DNA of 64,000 nucleotides, taken from the NCBI GenBank assembly GCA_039980455.1, contig JBDXCG010000004.1, forward strand, positions 1-64,000. Direction: 5' to 3'. Every line of letters begins with the position of its first letter. Positions within the stretch are counted from its first letter, which is position 1. The position numbers and the translations under genes were made by a program. The stretch comes from CALINF01 sp039980455 (lineage in GTDB: Bacteria; Pseudomonadota; Gammaproteobacteria; Pseudomonadales; Halieaceae). The notes under the pieces are model-generated. The model had not been told where the DNA came from, did not search any database, and worked only from the letters and a program-made list of their open reading frames with translations. Shown here piece after piece: positions 17,160 to 25,604 of this stretch.

Positions 17160-17623
17160 CGCGACAACGCACGCAGCGCATTACACTCACTGCTGCCATT
17201 GCAGTACAACAAACCCCGTTCGGCAGTTGCGCGCTGCATCGTCAGGTCGCCCTTGGCTTGATAGGTTCTAGCCAGATGCAAGTACACCTCCCCACTATCG
17301 GGATCTATCCGTTGGGCACGCTCAAGTAGCGTCAGGGCATGCTCGTAGTCCCCTTTGTTTCTGGCCTGCTCGGCTTGTTGTAGCAGAGCGCCATAGGCGT
17401 TGTTCGCGTTTGGATCAGGTGCTGCGTCCGGAGAGGTTGGCGTAACCGGAGTCTGTGCTGGCTGAGATGTGGGGGGCGCAGACTGAGCCTCGGGCTCTAC
17501 AGTTGCTGGCTCTGAACCGGGCAAGCTGTAGATAGAACACCCGGCCATAAGGCTAAGCATCGCGCCAGCCAATGCCAACTTTGCCAGCTTTTCCAACGTC
17601 GTTGACCTACATAGGTGCTTCAT
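17156..17623 (-). CDS. TPR lipoprotein, LpoP-like PBP1b activator
   Basis: 155-residue outer-membrane lipoprotein candidate: signal peptide, lipobox LMAGC, a Pro/Thr/Ala-rich linker (about 40-75), then two tetratricopeptide repeats (YGALLQQAEQARNKGDYEHA; GEVYLHLARTYQAKGD). Its start overlaps the end of mrcB by 4 bases. In Pseudomonas aeruginosa the PBP1b activator LpoP is a TPR lipoprotein encoded next to its synthase, so this is a likely functional equivalent. The role is inferred from architecture and position. Confidence 0.78.
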   Translation of the reverse strand: MKHLCRSTTLEKLAKLALAGAMLSLMAGCSIYSLPGSEPATVEPEAQSAPPTSQPAQTPVTPTSPDAAPDPNANNAYGALLQQAEQARNKGDYEHALTLLERAQRIDPDSGEVYLHLARTYQAKGDLTMQRATAERGLLYCNGSSECNALRALSR

Positions 17624-19908
17624 TCATCTCCTCCAAACAAAGACTGGAACCAGTTCTTGATTCGCGATTCTTGCGGCGCACAGCCTGTCCGGGTACCAGG
17701 CTGGGAACCCGACACAAACGGTAGCATACGCGCATTCGGGCAGCCCTTTCCTGTTAACGCACCCGTGGGCTCGTCGATCCAGTGGGTTTCGATACCCTCT
17801 GGCATTCGATAACCCAGTGAGCGCTGCGCAGAGCGCGCCATGAAATGCGCCCAGACTTTCAAAGCTCCGGTGCTGCCCGTGAGCCCGGTGCTGCCGTTGT
17901 CATCCCGGCCGATCCACGTCACTGTTAACAGATCGCCAGAGAAGCCGGCAAACCAGGAATCGCGCCCGTCGTTAGTAGTCCCTGTTTTACCTGCCACTTC
18001 AAACTGCGCAGGCAGGTAGCGATAAACGCCCCGCCCCGTACCCTCACGAACCACTTCACGCATGGCGTAATGCAACAGGTGTACAGCCTGTATGCTAACC
18101 GTGCGATCGTAGGCCAAAACATAACGCCGTAAAGGCTCTCCCTGAGCATCCACAATGTCGCGAATACTGCGCAATGGCATGCGATACCCGCCTGCCGCTA
18201 TGGCCTGATACATTACCGCCATCGCAACCGGAGAGTATTCACCCGCACCCAAAGTAAGAGCGGGCACTTCGGGTATGGGGCCACGAATACCCAATCGACG
18301 CAGCATATCAACAACAGTATCGATTCCCAGGTTCATACCCAGGCGAGCGGTGGCAAGGTTATAAGATTTCGCGAGTGCCGTGTGTAGCATCACTTGCCCA
18401 TGTTCTTTGCGGTCGAAATTGCGGGGTTCCCACACTTGCCCGTTCGCACCGGTTACCTCCACCTTCGTATCAGACAAGGTTGTTGCCAGCGTATAGCGTT
18501 CGGGCTGCTCAAGAGCCGCCAAATAAATGGCCGGTTTAAGCAGTGAGCCAGCGGGACGTCTGGCATCCAGCGCACGGTTAAAACCGGCATAACTGACCCG
18601 GCGACCACCCACTAACGCTGCGACTTCGCCGGTATCAAAGCGAGTAACCACCGACGCCGACTCCAGCTCTCCTCCGGCATCAAGACTATCCAATACAGCG
18701 CTGGTGCTGTTCTCTAACTGCCGCTGCAACAGAGGGTCGAAGCTGGTGAAAATGTTAAGCCCCAGTGTGGCGAGATCTTCCTGACGATACTCCTCGCGCA
18801 GTTGCCGGCGAACTAAATCCAGGAAGGCGGGGAAAGTATCACGGACGGAGCTGGGCGCTGCGTTTAGGCCTAGTGGCATGGCTCTGGCGATCGTGGCGTG
18901 CTCGGCGCTGATCACGCCTTGTTCGGCCATTAAATCAAGCACCACATTGCGCCGTTGCATGGCCCGCTCAGGGTTGCGACGGGGGTTATAGAGCGATGGA
19001 CCCTTAATCATGCCCACGAGCAGCGCCTGCTGATGCAGGCCCAGTTGTTCAACCGGTGTGTTGAAGTAATGACGAGCGGCCAGCGCAAAACCGTGAATGG
19101 CTCTTGGGCCCTGCTGCCCAAGGTAGATCTCATTCACATAGCTTTCGAGAATTTCTTCCTTGTCGTAATGCAGCTCGAGCAGCATGGCCATTAATAGCTC
19201 GGTGAGCTTACGAATAATTGTGCGCTCGGGTGTGAGGTAGTAGTTCTTCACCAATTGCTGCGTAATCGTACTCCCGCCGGCCACGACTTGTCCTGAACGC
19301 ACATTGCTGAATGCGGCGCGAGCGATGCCGGTTATGGAGAATCCCCAATGGCTGAAAAAGTTCTGGTCCTCGGTGGCGAGTAACCCACGCCATAAGGTTT
19401 CGGGTAGATCCTTTAACCTGACCAGAACCCGGTCTTCGCCATGAGAAGGATAGATACCGCCAATCTGAACAGGATCAAGCCGCAGTAGATCCAACCCACT
19501 ACCACCAGCCTGTAACACCGCCACCTTGCCGCCTGATATCGACAGCTTGATGCGTCTGGCAGGTTCGCGTTCGCCCGGGAAATCAAAGCCCTGTGTGTAA
19601 ATGTCGAAGCGCCCACCGGCGCGCCCCACTTGGCCCGACTGGGTCGCCTGTCGCACCTTACGATAGCCCAGCAACGACAATTCATAGGCCAGATCATCGG
19701 CATCAAGCCGCGCACCTACAAACAACTCCAAAGGTCTGGCGTACACTTTGGCGGGGAGCTCCCAGCGTTTTTCACTGAAAGTACTGGTGATTCTGGCATC
19801 CAGATAAATCATCACCAGAGCGAAGGCCAAAAGGCCCGCGATGAAGAGTTTAATGAATGGTCGTTGGGTGCGAGTCATGGCGTGCGAGTGTACCAGAGAC
19901 GCTTTCAT
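17620..19908 (-). CDS. mrcB: Penicillin-binding protein 1B
   Basis: Bifunctional class A PBP: glycosyltransferase plus transpeptidase, anchored in the inner membrane. There is one N-terminal TM segment and a UB2H-like regulatory domain (VYARPLELFVG...LSLLGYRK). The GT51 motifs are ATEDQNFFSHWG and GGSTITQQLVKN. The transpeptidase motifs are SLLKP (SxxK), SYN and KTGTTNDGRDSWFAGF. It is 762 residues from the ATG at 19908; MTRTQRP at 19878 is an equally possible start and neither has a strong ribosome site. It overlaps the LpoP-like gene. Confidence 0.95.
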   Translation of the reverse strand: MKASLVHSHAMTRTQRPFIKLFIAGLLAFALVMIYLDARITSTFSEKRWELPAKVYARPLELFVGARLDADDLAYELSLLGYRKVRQATQSGQVGRAGGRFDIYTQGFDFPGEREPARRIKLSISGGKVAVLQAGGSGLDLLRLDPVQIGGIYPSHGEDRVLVRLKDLPETLWRGLLATEDQNFFSHWGFSITGIARAAFSNVRSGQVVAGGSTITQQLVKNYYLTPERTIIRKLTELLMAMLLELHYDKEEILESYVNEIYLGQQGPRAIHGFALAARHYFNTPVEQLGLHQQALLVGMIKGPSLYNPRRNPERAMQRRNVVLDLMAEQGVISAEHATIARAMPLGLNAAPSSVRDTFPAFLDLVRRQLREEYRQEDLATLGLNIFTSFDPLLQRQLENSTSAVLDSLDAGGELESASVVTRFDTGEVAALVGGRRVSYAGFNRALDARRPAGSLLKPAIYLAALEQPERYTLATTLSDTKVEVTGANGQVWEPRNFDRKEHGQVMLHTALAKSYNLATARLGMNLGIDTVVDMLRRLGIRGPIPEVPALTLGAGEYSPVAMAVMYQAIAAGGYRMPLRSIRDIVDAQGEPLRRYVLAYDRTVSIQAVHLLHYAMREVVREGTGRGVYRYLPAQFEVAGKTGTTNDGRDSWFAGFSGDLLTVTWIGRDDNGSTGLTGSTGALKVWAHFMARSAQRSLGYRMPEGIETHWIDEPTGALTGKGCPNARMLPFVSGSQPGTRTGCAPQESRIKNWFQSLFGGDE

Positions 19909-19960
19909 TTACCGCATGGATACGGATAATAGCCGACTGAATTCTATGAGGCAGACAGGC

Positions 19961-20962
19961 ATGAAAAAGTACAAGGTCTATGGCATCGGAGCCGCACTGG
20001 TCGACACAGAGATCAAGGTGGAAGACCACGAGCTCGCACGTATGGATGTTGGCAAGGGCCTGATGAACCTGGTTGATGAAGCGCGCCAGGCTGAGCTGCT
20101 AAATCACCTTCAGGATCATCTCGTTAAAGCCAGCCATGCCAGCGGTGGTAGTGCAGGCAACTCCATGATCGCCACCGCGCAGTTTGGCGGACCTACTTTC
20201 ATGTCGTGCAAGGTTGCCAGCGATACCGATGGCGACATCTACGTGGCGGACCTTGAGTCTGCCGGTGTCGATCACTGCTTAAAGCAAGGGCGGGTCGAGG
20301 GCACTACGGGTAAATGCCTGGTGCTGATAACGCCTGATGCAGAGCGCAGTATGAACACTTTTTTAGGTATCTCCGAAACTCTCAGCGTTGACCAGCTCGA
20401 CCACGAAGCAATTGCCGCGTCGGAATACTTATATCTCGAAGGGTACCAGGTCACCTCGCCCACCGGCCGCGAAGCGTCGATCAAGGCTCGTGAGATTGCA
20501 GAGGCTGCCGGTGTTAAAACTGCGCTCAGCTTTTCTGATCCGGGCATGGTGGAATTTTTTCGCGATGGGTTGGAGGAGATGGTGGGCGATAAGGTCGATC
20601 TGGTGTTTGCCAATGAAGACGAAGCCAAAGGTTGGGCCAAGGCCGATTCCGTTGAGGATGCTATCGAGGGGCTCAAACAAGTCGCGAATACTTTTGCCAT
20701 CACACTGGGTGCCGATGGCGCTGTAACCTGGGATGGCAGCGAGTTACATAGAATTCCACCGCACAAGGTTCATGCGGTAGACACCAATGGCGCTGGTGAT
20801 ATGTTCGCAGGCGCATTCCTCTACGCCATTACGCGCGGTGAAGACTTTCCTACCGCTGGTCGCTTTGCCAGCCTGGCCGCCGGCAAGGTGGTGGCGAGCT
20901 ACGGCCCAAGATTATCTGCGCCTGAATACCCTGAGTTGCGCGCAGAATTTTTCGGCGACTAA
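19961..20962 (+). CDS. PfkB-family sugar/adenosine kinase
   Basis: 333-residue ribokinase-type kinase from the ATG at 19961, preceded by GAGGCAGACAGG. The N-terminal substrate lid region has GIGAALVDTE and the glycine pair SGGSAGNS. The catalytic base and anion hole lie in DTNGAGDMFAGAFL near the C-terminus. The nearest annotated relatives I recall are called adenosine kinase, but the substrate cannot be fixed from sequence. The gene stands alone between divergent mrcB and convergent polB. Confidence 0.85.
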   Translation: MKKYKVYGIGAALVDTEIKVEDHELARMDVGKGLMNLVDEARQAELLNHLQDHLVKASHASGGSAGNSMIATAQFGGPTFMSCKVASDTDGDIYVADLESAGVDHCLKQGRVEGTTGKCLVLITPDAERSMNTFLGISETLSVDQLDHEAIAASEYLYLEGYQVTSPTGREASIKAREIAEAAGVKTALSFSDPGMVEFFRDGLEEMVGDKVDLVFANEDEAKGWAKADSVEDAIEGLKQVANTFAITLGADGAVTWDGSELHRIPPHKVHAVDTNGAGDMFAGAFLYAITRGEDFPTAGRFASLAAGKVVASYGPRLSAPEYPELRAEFFGD

Positions 20963-20978
20963 CGATCATAGAGGCGCA

Positions 20979-23348
20979 CTAGAACAAATCGAATTGGTTA
21001 CCCGTCAGCGCACTAAATGACGTATCCACAAACCCCAGTATGCCATCGGCCACTGGGGCCAATTGCCTATCCACATAGTACTGATAGTCCAGCGGTGCCA
21101 GCGGCTGCTCTGCCGGTTCTGCGCCTCCACTGGTCATCACATACTCGATCCAGCTTCCTCTTGATGCAGGCTTAAGGCCACGCTCTCGGGCCAATCTGGC
21201 CGCCTGCACATGCGGGGGAATATTGCGTTCGTACTCGTCGAGCTTGCGCCGCAAACGCTTGCGATACACTAAATCGCTATCGCGCTCTCCAGCGACAACA
21301 CTGGCCGTAAAGCTGCGAACATAGTCCTCGAACGGTTCCTGCATGAAAATCCTGCGGTACAATTCCTCCTGAAATTCACGCGCCGCACGGGTCCAGTCGG
21401 TGCGCACATTCTCCAAACCCTTGAAGATCAGCTGGTCGCCAGCATCACCATCAGAAGACGCACTGGCCACCACACCCGCATAGCGCTTCTTGCTGCCCTT
21501 ATCTGAGCCGCGCACCGTCGGCATGAGAAACCGTTTGAAGTGGGTTTCAAACTCCAGCTCCAGCGCGCTGCTCACGCCATATTCTGTTTCGATTCTCTCT
21601 TGCCACCAGCTATTGAGCGCTTGCTCCAGCTCCCTACCGGCGGCCAATGCCTCTTCATCATTGGTTGCCTCATTGATCCACACAAACACCGAATCGGTGT
21701 CACCATAGATCACCCGGTGTCCGGCAGCCTCAATATAATCACGGGTTTCCTGCAGAATCTGGTGGCCGCGCAAGGTAATGGAGCTGGCAAGTCGCGAGTC
21801 AAAGAAACGACACCCGGGCGTACCCAGCACACCGTAAAAGGAGTTCATAATAATCTTGATCGCTTGCGATAGCGGGGCATCAGATGCAGATTTTGCTGCA
21901 TCTCGCTGCGCCCACAATTCGGTAATCAGCTCTGGAAGAATGTGCCCCCTGCGGGCAAAGCGTGCACCAATAAACCCCTCAATCGTGTCACTCTCGGGCA
22001 ACTGCCCGGACACTCCCAACGCCAGGCCCAGCGGGTCGATGGCAAAGGTACGGATGATGCTGGGATACAGGCTCTTAAAGTCGAGCACCAGGACGTGATC
22101 AAAAATACCGGGGGCCGAGTCCAATACAAATCCGCCCGGACTACCCACTATGTCGGTACTGGCGTTGGGGGCGACATAACCTGCCCGGTGTAACCTCGGC
22201 AGGTACAGATTATCAAAGGACGCCACCGAGCCGCCCAGGCGATCGATATTAAGCCCAGTGGCGACCGCCCGTGCGAGAGCAAAGTCCAACAGCGCGGTGT
22301 GTTCGAAGATGCGCGATACCAGTTCGCAGTCTTTCAGGTTGTACTCGGCGAGTCGGTGTTTGTCTTTCTGAAACAGTTCCGAAATCTCTTCCCCGCGCTG
22401 GCTGCCATGCAACAACTTGCCCTCTCCCAATAGTTCCCGGGAGACATTTTCAAGTGAGAAACTTTCGAAGCGATAAAACGCAGACCGCAGCAGTTCAATA
22501 CCATCGAGGATGACCCTGCCGGGAATGACCGCCGCGCGTCGCTCACCCTCATCATCCAGCGTGCGCCAATGCACAGGGCGACCCTCTCGACCCAGCTTTA
22601 GCGCAATACCCAACTGATCGGCGACCCGCTGCAAGTACCAGGCGTCAAAGTTGATCACATTCCAGCCGATCAACACATCGGGGTCGTAGTCTCTGATCCA
22701 TACCAGAAATCGCCCCAGCAATTCCTCCTGCGTGGCGCAAGTGGTTACATACGACTGCCTGGCGCCCTCTCCCAGCATGAAAACATGGCGCTCCTCTCCT
22801 GCCGAGCTAACGGCATGCACGCCGATAGAGTACAGCTGAATACCCTGCATCGCTGTCTCGATATCAAAAGACACAACTTTTAGCGGCGGTCGGTACGACG
22901 TGGGCTTAATAAGGGGTTGGCGCACAAGACGGTAACCTGGCCTCTGTTCCAGGTCTCCCGTGATCTCGGCCGAGCCCGCCACGAAGCGCTCCATCAAGAA
23001 GCGATCAGCCGGATTGATATCAGCCTCCAACGGGTCAAGACCCATGTCATGCAGCACATCGGCGCACTGACGGGCCTGACGGTAACTGTGAAAGTAACAG
23101 CCGTGCACCGGGCCACCATCGAAGGCTTTAAGATCCAGTGCTTTTAGCTCCAGGCGCTGTTGGGCTGACAATATAGGGCGGGCTACATCGAGTTCACTCT
23201 GGCGCAGAAAGAAGACGCTTCGCTGCTCCTTTATCACACAGCGAATGGGCCCTTCATCGGTAGCAAACCAGTACTCCAGCTCGATACCTGCGCCATGATC
23301 CCGCCAATTTCGGCTCAGCAAAAAGCCTTGCTGGGTCTGTGTTGTCAA
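20979..23348 (-). CDS. polB: DNA polymerase II (family B)
   Basis: 789-residue family B polymerase with 3'-5' exonuclease, used for repair and replication restart. Exo I is SFDIETA; polymerase motif A is DFKSLYPSIIRTF, motif B KIIMNSFYGVLGTP, and motif C YGDTDSVF. Translation starts at TTG 23348 with a strong GGAGG five bases upstream. In E. coli the gene belongs to the SOS response, but I see no CTGT-N8-ACAG LexA box in the 117-base upstream region, so SOS control is not supported here. Confidence 0.96.
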   Translation of the reverse strand: MTTQTQQGFLLSRNWRDHGAGIELEYWFATDEGPIRCVIKEQRSVFFLRQSELDVARPILSAQQRLELKALDLKAFDGGPVHGCYFHSYRQARQCADVLHDMGLDPLEADINPADRFLMERFVAGSAEITGDLEQRPGYRLVRQPLIKPTSYRPPLKVVSFDIETAMQGIQLYSIGVHAVSSAGEERHVFMLGEGARQSYVTTCATQEELLGRFLVWIRDYDPDVLIGWNVINFDAWYLQRVADQLGIALKLGREGRPVHWRTLDDEGERRAAVIPGRVILDGIELLRSAFYRFESFSLENVSRELLGEGKLLHGSQRGEEISELFQKDKHRLAEYNLKDCELVSRIFEHTALLDFALARAVATGLNIDRLGGSVASFDNLYLPRLHRAGYVAPNASTDIVGSPGGFVLDSAPGIFDHVLVLDFKSLYPSIIRTFAIDPLGLALGVSGQLPESDTIEGFIGARFARRGHILPELITELWAQRDAAKSASDAPLSQAIKIIMNSFYGVLGTPGCRFFDSRLASSITLRGHQILQETRDYIEAAGHRVIYGDTDSVFVWINEATNDEEALAAGRELEQALNSWWQERIETEYGVSSALELEFETHFKRFLMPTVRGSDKGSKKRYAGVVASASSDGDAGDQLIFKGLENVRTDWTRAAREFQEELYRRIFMQEPFEDYVRSFTASVVAGERDSDLVYRKRLRRKLDEYERNIPPHVQAARLARERGLKPASRGSWIEYVMTSGGAEPAEQPLAPLDYQYYVDRQLAPVADGILGFVDTSFSALTGNQFDLF

Positions 23349-23374
23349 AAATTCCTCCGGTCTCTTCTGGCGCT

Positions 23375-23403
23375 ATGACCACAAGCTGCCTTAAGCTTAC
23401 ACT
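23375..23403 (+). promoter_or_regulatory. Possible promoter of the pentapeptide gene
   Basis: An ATGACC -35 (23375-23380), 17 bases, then a TACACT -10 (23398-23403), in the divergent region upstream of the pentapeptide-repeat gene. Four of six bases match at both boxes, a moderate fit. Confidence 0.35.
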
Positions 23404-23465
23404 CCTGTGACGTTCTAGCGTGCCGGTTTTCGGTAGACGCGCCCACCCGTCAGGATGAGAGTTCT

Positions 23466-23807
23466 ATGGATAAGCCAGAAATCAAACAAGATCCACTCTA
23501 CAAGCTGCTGCGCAATGAAGACATCAAGGCGTTCAATGAGCAACGCGATACGATGAATACTGATGAATTGCGCAGCGGAGACTATCGAGGACGTGATCTT
23601 CGCAACATGAACGCCGATGGCCTCGACTTCAGCGGAGCGTACTTTCGCAACTCAGACCTCAGTGGCATTGATTTTCGCAACACCAATTTGGAGGGCGCCA
23701 GCCTGCTCGACGCGAAACTCTCGGGTACCTATTTCCCCACGGAGCTCGAGCCCGAGGAGATCCGGCTGTCACTCGATACCGGGACACGCTTGCGCTACAA
23801 AAAATAG
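23466..23807 (+). CDS. Small pentapeptide-repeat protein
   Basis: 113 residues. An acidic helical N-terminus (about 1-38) is followed by about six A(D/N)LXX-type pentapeptides between residues 38 and 78 (YRGRDLRNMNADGLDFSGAY, SDLSGIDFRN, TNLEGASLLD), forming a short right-handed beta-helix. A charged C-terminal tail ends it. It is far shorter than Qnr-type DNA-gyrase-protecting proteins. It is preceded by an AGGATGAG ribosome site. Function unknown. Confidence 0.8.
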   Translation: MDKPEIKQDPLYKLLRNEDIKAFNEQRDTMNTDELRSGDYRGRDLRNMNADGLDFSGAYFRNSDLSGIDFRNTNLEGASLLDAKLSGTYFPTELEPEEIRLSLDTGTRLRYKK

Positions 23808-23812
23808 TGGAG

Positions 23813-23848
23813 CCAGATCAGCAGTATCGATAGACAAATACGATCTGG
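23813..23848. terminator. Possible bidirectional hairpin
   Basis: Inverted repeat CCAGATC / GATCTGG with an inner GTAT / ATAC pair, lying between the convergent pentapeptide and DUF2333 genes. No T-tract follows in either direction, so it is only a weak terminator candidate. Confidence 0.3.
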
Positions 23849-23872
23849 GTAATGACCCTCACACTGAGACGT

Positions 23873-24928
23873 TTAGCCTTGCGCCAGCAAATCACGCAGA
23901 TCCACTATTGCCGCATTTGCTCTGCCAATGTACGAGGCCATCACTAATGAGTGGTTGGCCAGCATGCCAAAGCCAGTACCGTTCAGAATCATGGGGCTCC
24001 ACACAAACTCCTGCGTTGCCTCCAGCTCTCTAATGATCTGACGCATGCTGACCTCGGCATTCTTTTTCTTCAACACGTCAGCAAAATCCACCTCGGCGGC
24101 CTTCAAAAAGTGAATCAGCGCCCAGACTGTGCCTCTGGCTTCGTAGAACACATCATCAATCTCGGTCCACGCGGTTTGCACAATCATCTCACTTGCCACA
24201 GCTGTAGACTGCGTTGCCACCTCGTCACCCGCTAAGTCAGTGTTAACGCGACGCTGCCCAACGCTGGCGCTCAGTCGCTGAGACAAACTGCCCAGGCGCG
24301 TATCAACCGTAGCAAGCCAATACCGCAGATTGTCAGCGCGCGCGTAGAACTGCGCGTCACTGGCACTCACATCAGAAAGACGCTTGAAGTAGGCGCGGGT
24401 GTATTCCAACCCTACGCGGTACTCCGACTCAGAGGCAGGTAGAATCCAGCTATCGGATTGAAAATTGAACCGTGGCTCAGCCAGAGCCAGGTCTTCGTCT
24501 TCGGTTGACTGGGATTGTGAGCGGCTGTGCGCTTCGCGCATCGCGCGGGCTAAGTCTCGGGATTGGATCAGCGCGCCGTACTCCCAGTTGGGAATGTTGT
24601 CGAGCCACAAGCCCGGCGGAAACCGGTCGTTATGCAGAAAACCACCTGGCTTATCGAGCAGAGTTTCCATTACGCCCATCAGCGCTGCCGTAGTTACTGA
24701 ACCAACCACCACTTCGCCTCCGTCCTCGGCGGCATAGGCCGCCGCGCGTTCGTGCACGTCAAAACGAGAGGGGGCAATACTCCAGAACATTCCCAGGACA
24801 AGAGCGATGAGGAGATAAATTACCAGCGCACCCAGGAGGCCTTTGAACAGGTTGTCGCTGGGCAGGTGCTCGTCTGAAAAATCTCGCAGCCACTGCCTGG
24901 GTCCGCCGCTATTTGTACTCGTGCTCAT
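23873..24928 (-). CDS. DUF2333 family inner-membrane protein
   Basis: 351 residues with one transmembrane helix (about 30-52, LLGALVIYLLIALVLGMFWSI) and a long alpha-helical periplasmic domain. The domain contains segments conserved in the DUF2333 family: DKPGGFLHNDRFPPG, DNIPNWEYGAL and AADVDFADVLKKK-like helices. Clear GAGGAG ribosome site upstream of the ATG. No catalytic motif is visible and the family has no established function. It lies 42 bases downstream of the copper chaperone gene on the same strand. Confidence 0.82.
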   Translation of the reverse strand: MSTSTNSGGPRQWLRDFSDEHLPSDNLFKGLLGALVIYLLIALVLGMFWSIAPSRFDVHERAAAYAAEDGGEVVVGSVTTAALMGVMETLLDKPGGFLHNDRFPPGLWLDNIPNWEYGALIQSRDLARAMREAHSRSQSQSTEDEDLALAEPRFNFQSDSWILPASESEYRVGLEYTRAYFKRLSDVSASDAQFYARADNLRYWLATVDTRLGSLSQRLSASVGQRRVNTDLAGDEVATQSTAVASEMIVQTAWTEIDDVFYEARGTVWALIHFLKAAEVDFADVLKKKNAEVSMRQIIRELEATQEFVWSPMILNGTGFGMLANHSLVMASYIGRANAAIVDLRDLLAQG

Positions 24929-24970
24929 GCCGAACTCCTCAAAATTAGAAGGTTTTACTCACTGCCGTGC

Positions 24971-25432
24971 TCAATGGTGATGGGCGTGATCATCTGTATC
25001 GCCGCTTTCGTTCTCGGATTTGCGGGTGGGGGCATCGGTACAAAACTGCTCTTGCTCTGAGCTGGTAAGGCACAAAGTGACCACTTCACCCGCCGTCGGC
25101 ATGCGCTTCAGACCCAGTAGCATCAGGTGCGTTCCTCCCGGCTCGAGGGTTGCGGATTCACCTGGCGCCAGTTTCAATCCCGGCAACTGCTCCATACGCA
25201 TGTACCCATCAACCATACGACTCGTGTGAATCTCTATTGTCGACGCGATCGGAGATGACCCGCTTATCAACTCTACCTCAGTGGCTCCTGTGTTAGTCAC
25301 CGTGATGTAAGCAGCTGTCATTTTCTGTACCGGCGGCAGAGCGCGCACCCAGGCGCCGTTCAACTCCAACTCCCCGGCCTGGGCGCTTACCGCGAGAACA
25401 ACCGACAAGGTCATCCACCAACATTTTCTCAA
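24971..25432 (-). CDS. Periplasmic copper chaperone PCu(A)C
   Basis: About 153 residues from a TTG at 25432 with an ideal GGGAG six bases upstream. This start gives a proper signal peptide (MLRKCWWMTLSVVLAVSAQA). The frame runs up to 25543, but that part is not secretory-like. The PCu(A)C copper site is present: His in IEIHTSRM, Met in GYMRM, then GTHLML. A His-rich tail (DDHAHHH) may add metal binding. The family hands Cu(I) to cytochrome oxidase. It is divergent from dsbD. Confidence 0.88.
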   Translation of the reverse strand: MRKCWWMTLSVVLAVSAQAGELELNGAWVRALPPVQKMTAAYITVTNTGATEVELISGSSPIASTIEIHTSRMVDGYMRMEQLPGLKLAPGESATLEPGGTHLMLLGLKRMPTAGEVVTLCLTSSEQEQFCTDAPTRKSENESGDTDDHAHHH

Positions 25433-25543
25433 AATATCACTCCCAACGAGGAAACTTACCGCACTCCTACACGGTCTACCACTATAACATTGTCCGGCAC
25501 CGTAATCGCAGTGATCTCGGCAGTGTGGCTTAATCGGCTGCAC

Positions 25544-25577
25544 TGCTACAATGCGCGCACGGTGTGGGGCTAGCCCC
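25544..25577 (+). promoter_or_regulatory. Extended -10 promoter and GGGGCTAGCCCC palindrome before dsbD
   Basis: TGCTACAAT (25544-25552) is an extended -10 element, with only a poor -35 upstream. A perfect 12-bp palindrome, GGGGCTAGCCCC, covers 25566-25577 just after the expected start site, in the region between the copper chaperone and dsbD. The palindrome could be an operator or an RNA hairpin; no regulator is identified. Confidence 0.4.
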
Positions 25578-25604
25578 TAACAACTCATCATTCAAGAGGT
25601 TTGC

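Noticed and set aside
23349..23465. LexA box upstream of polB
   Set aside because: No CTGT-N8-ACAG or close variant found on either strand.
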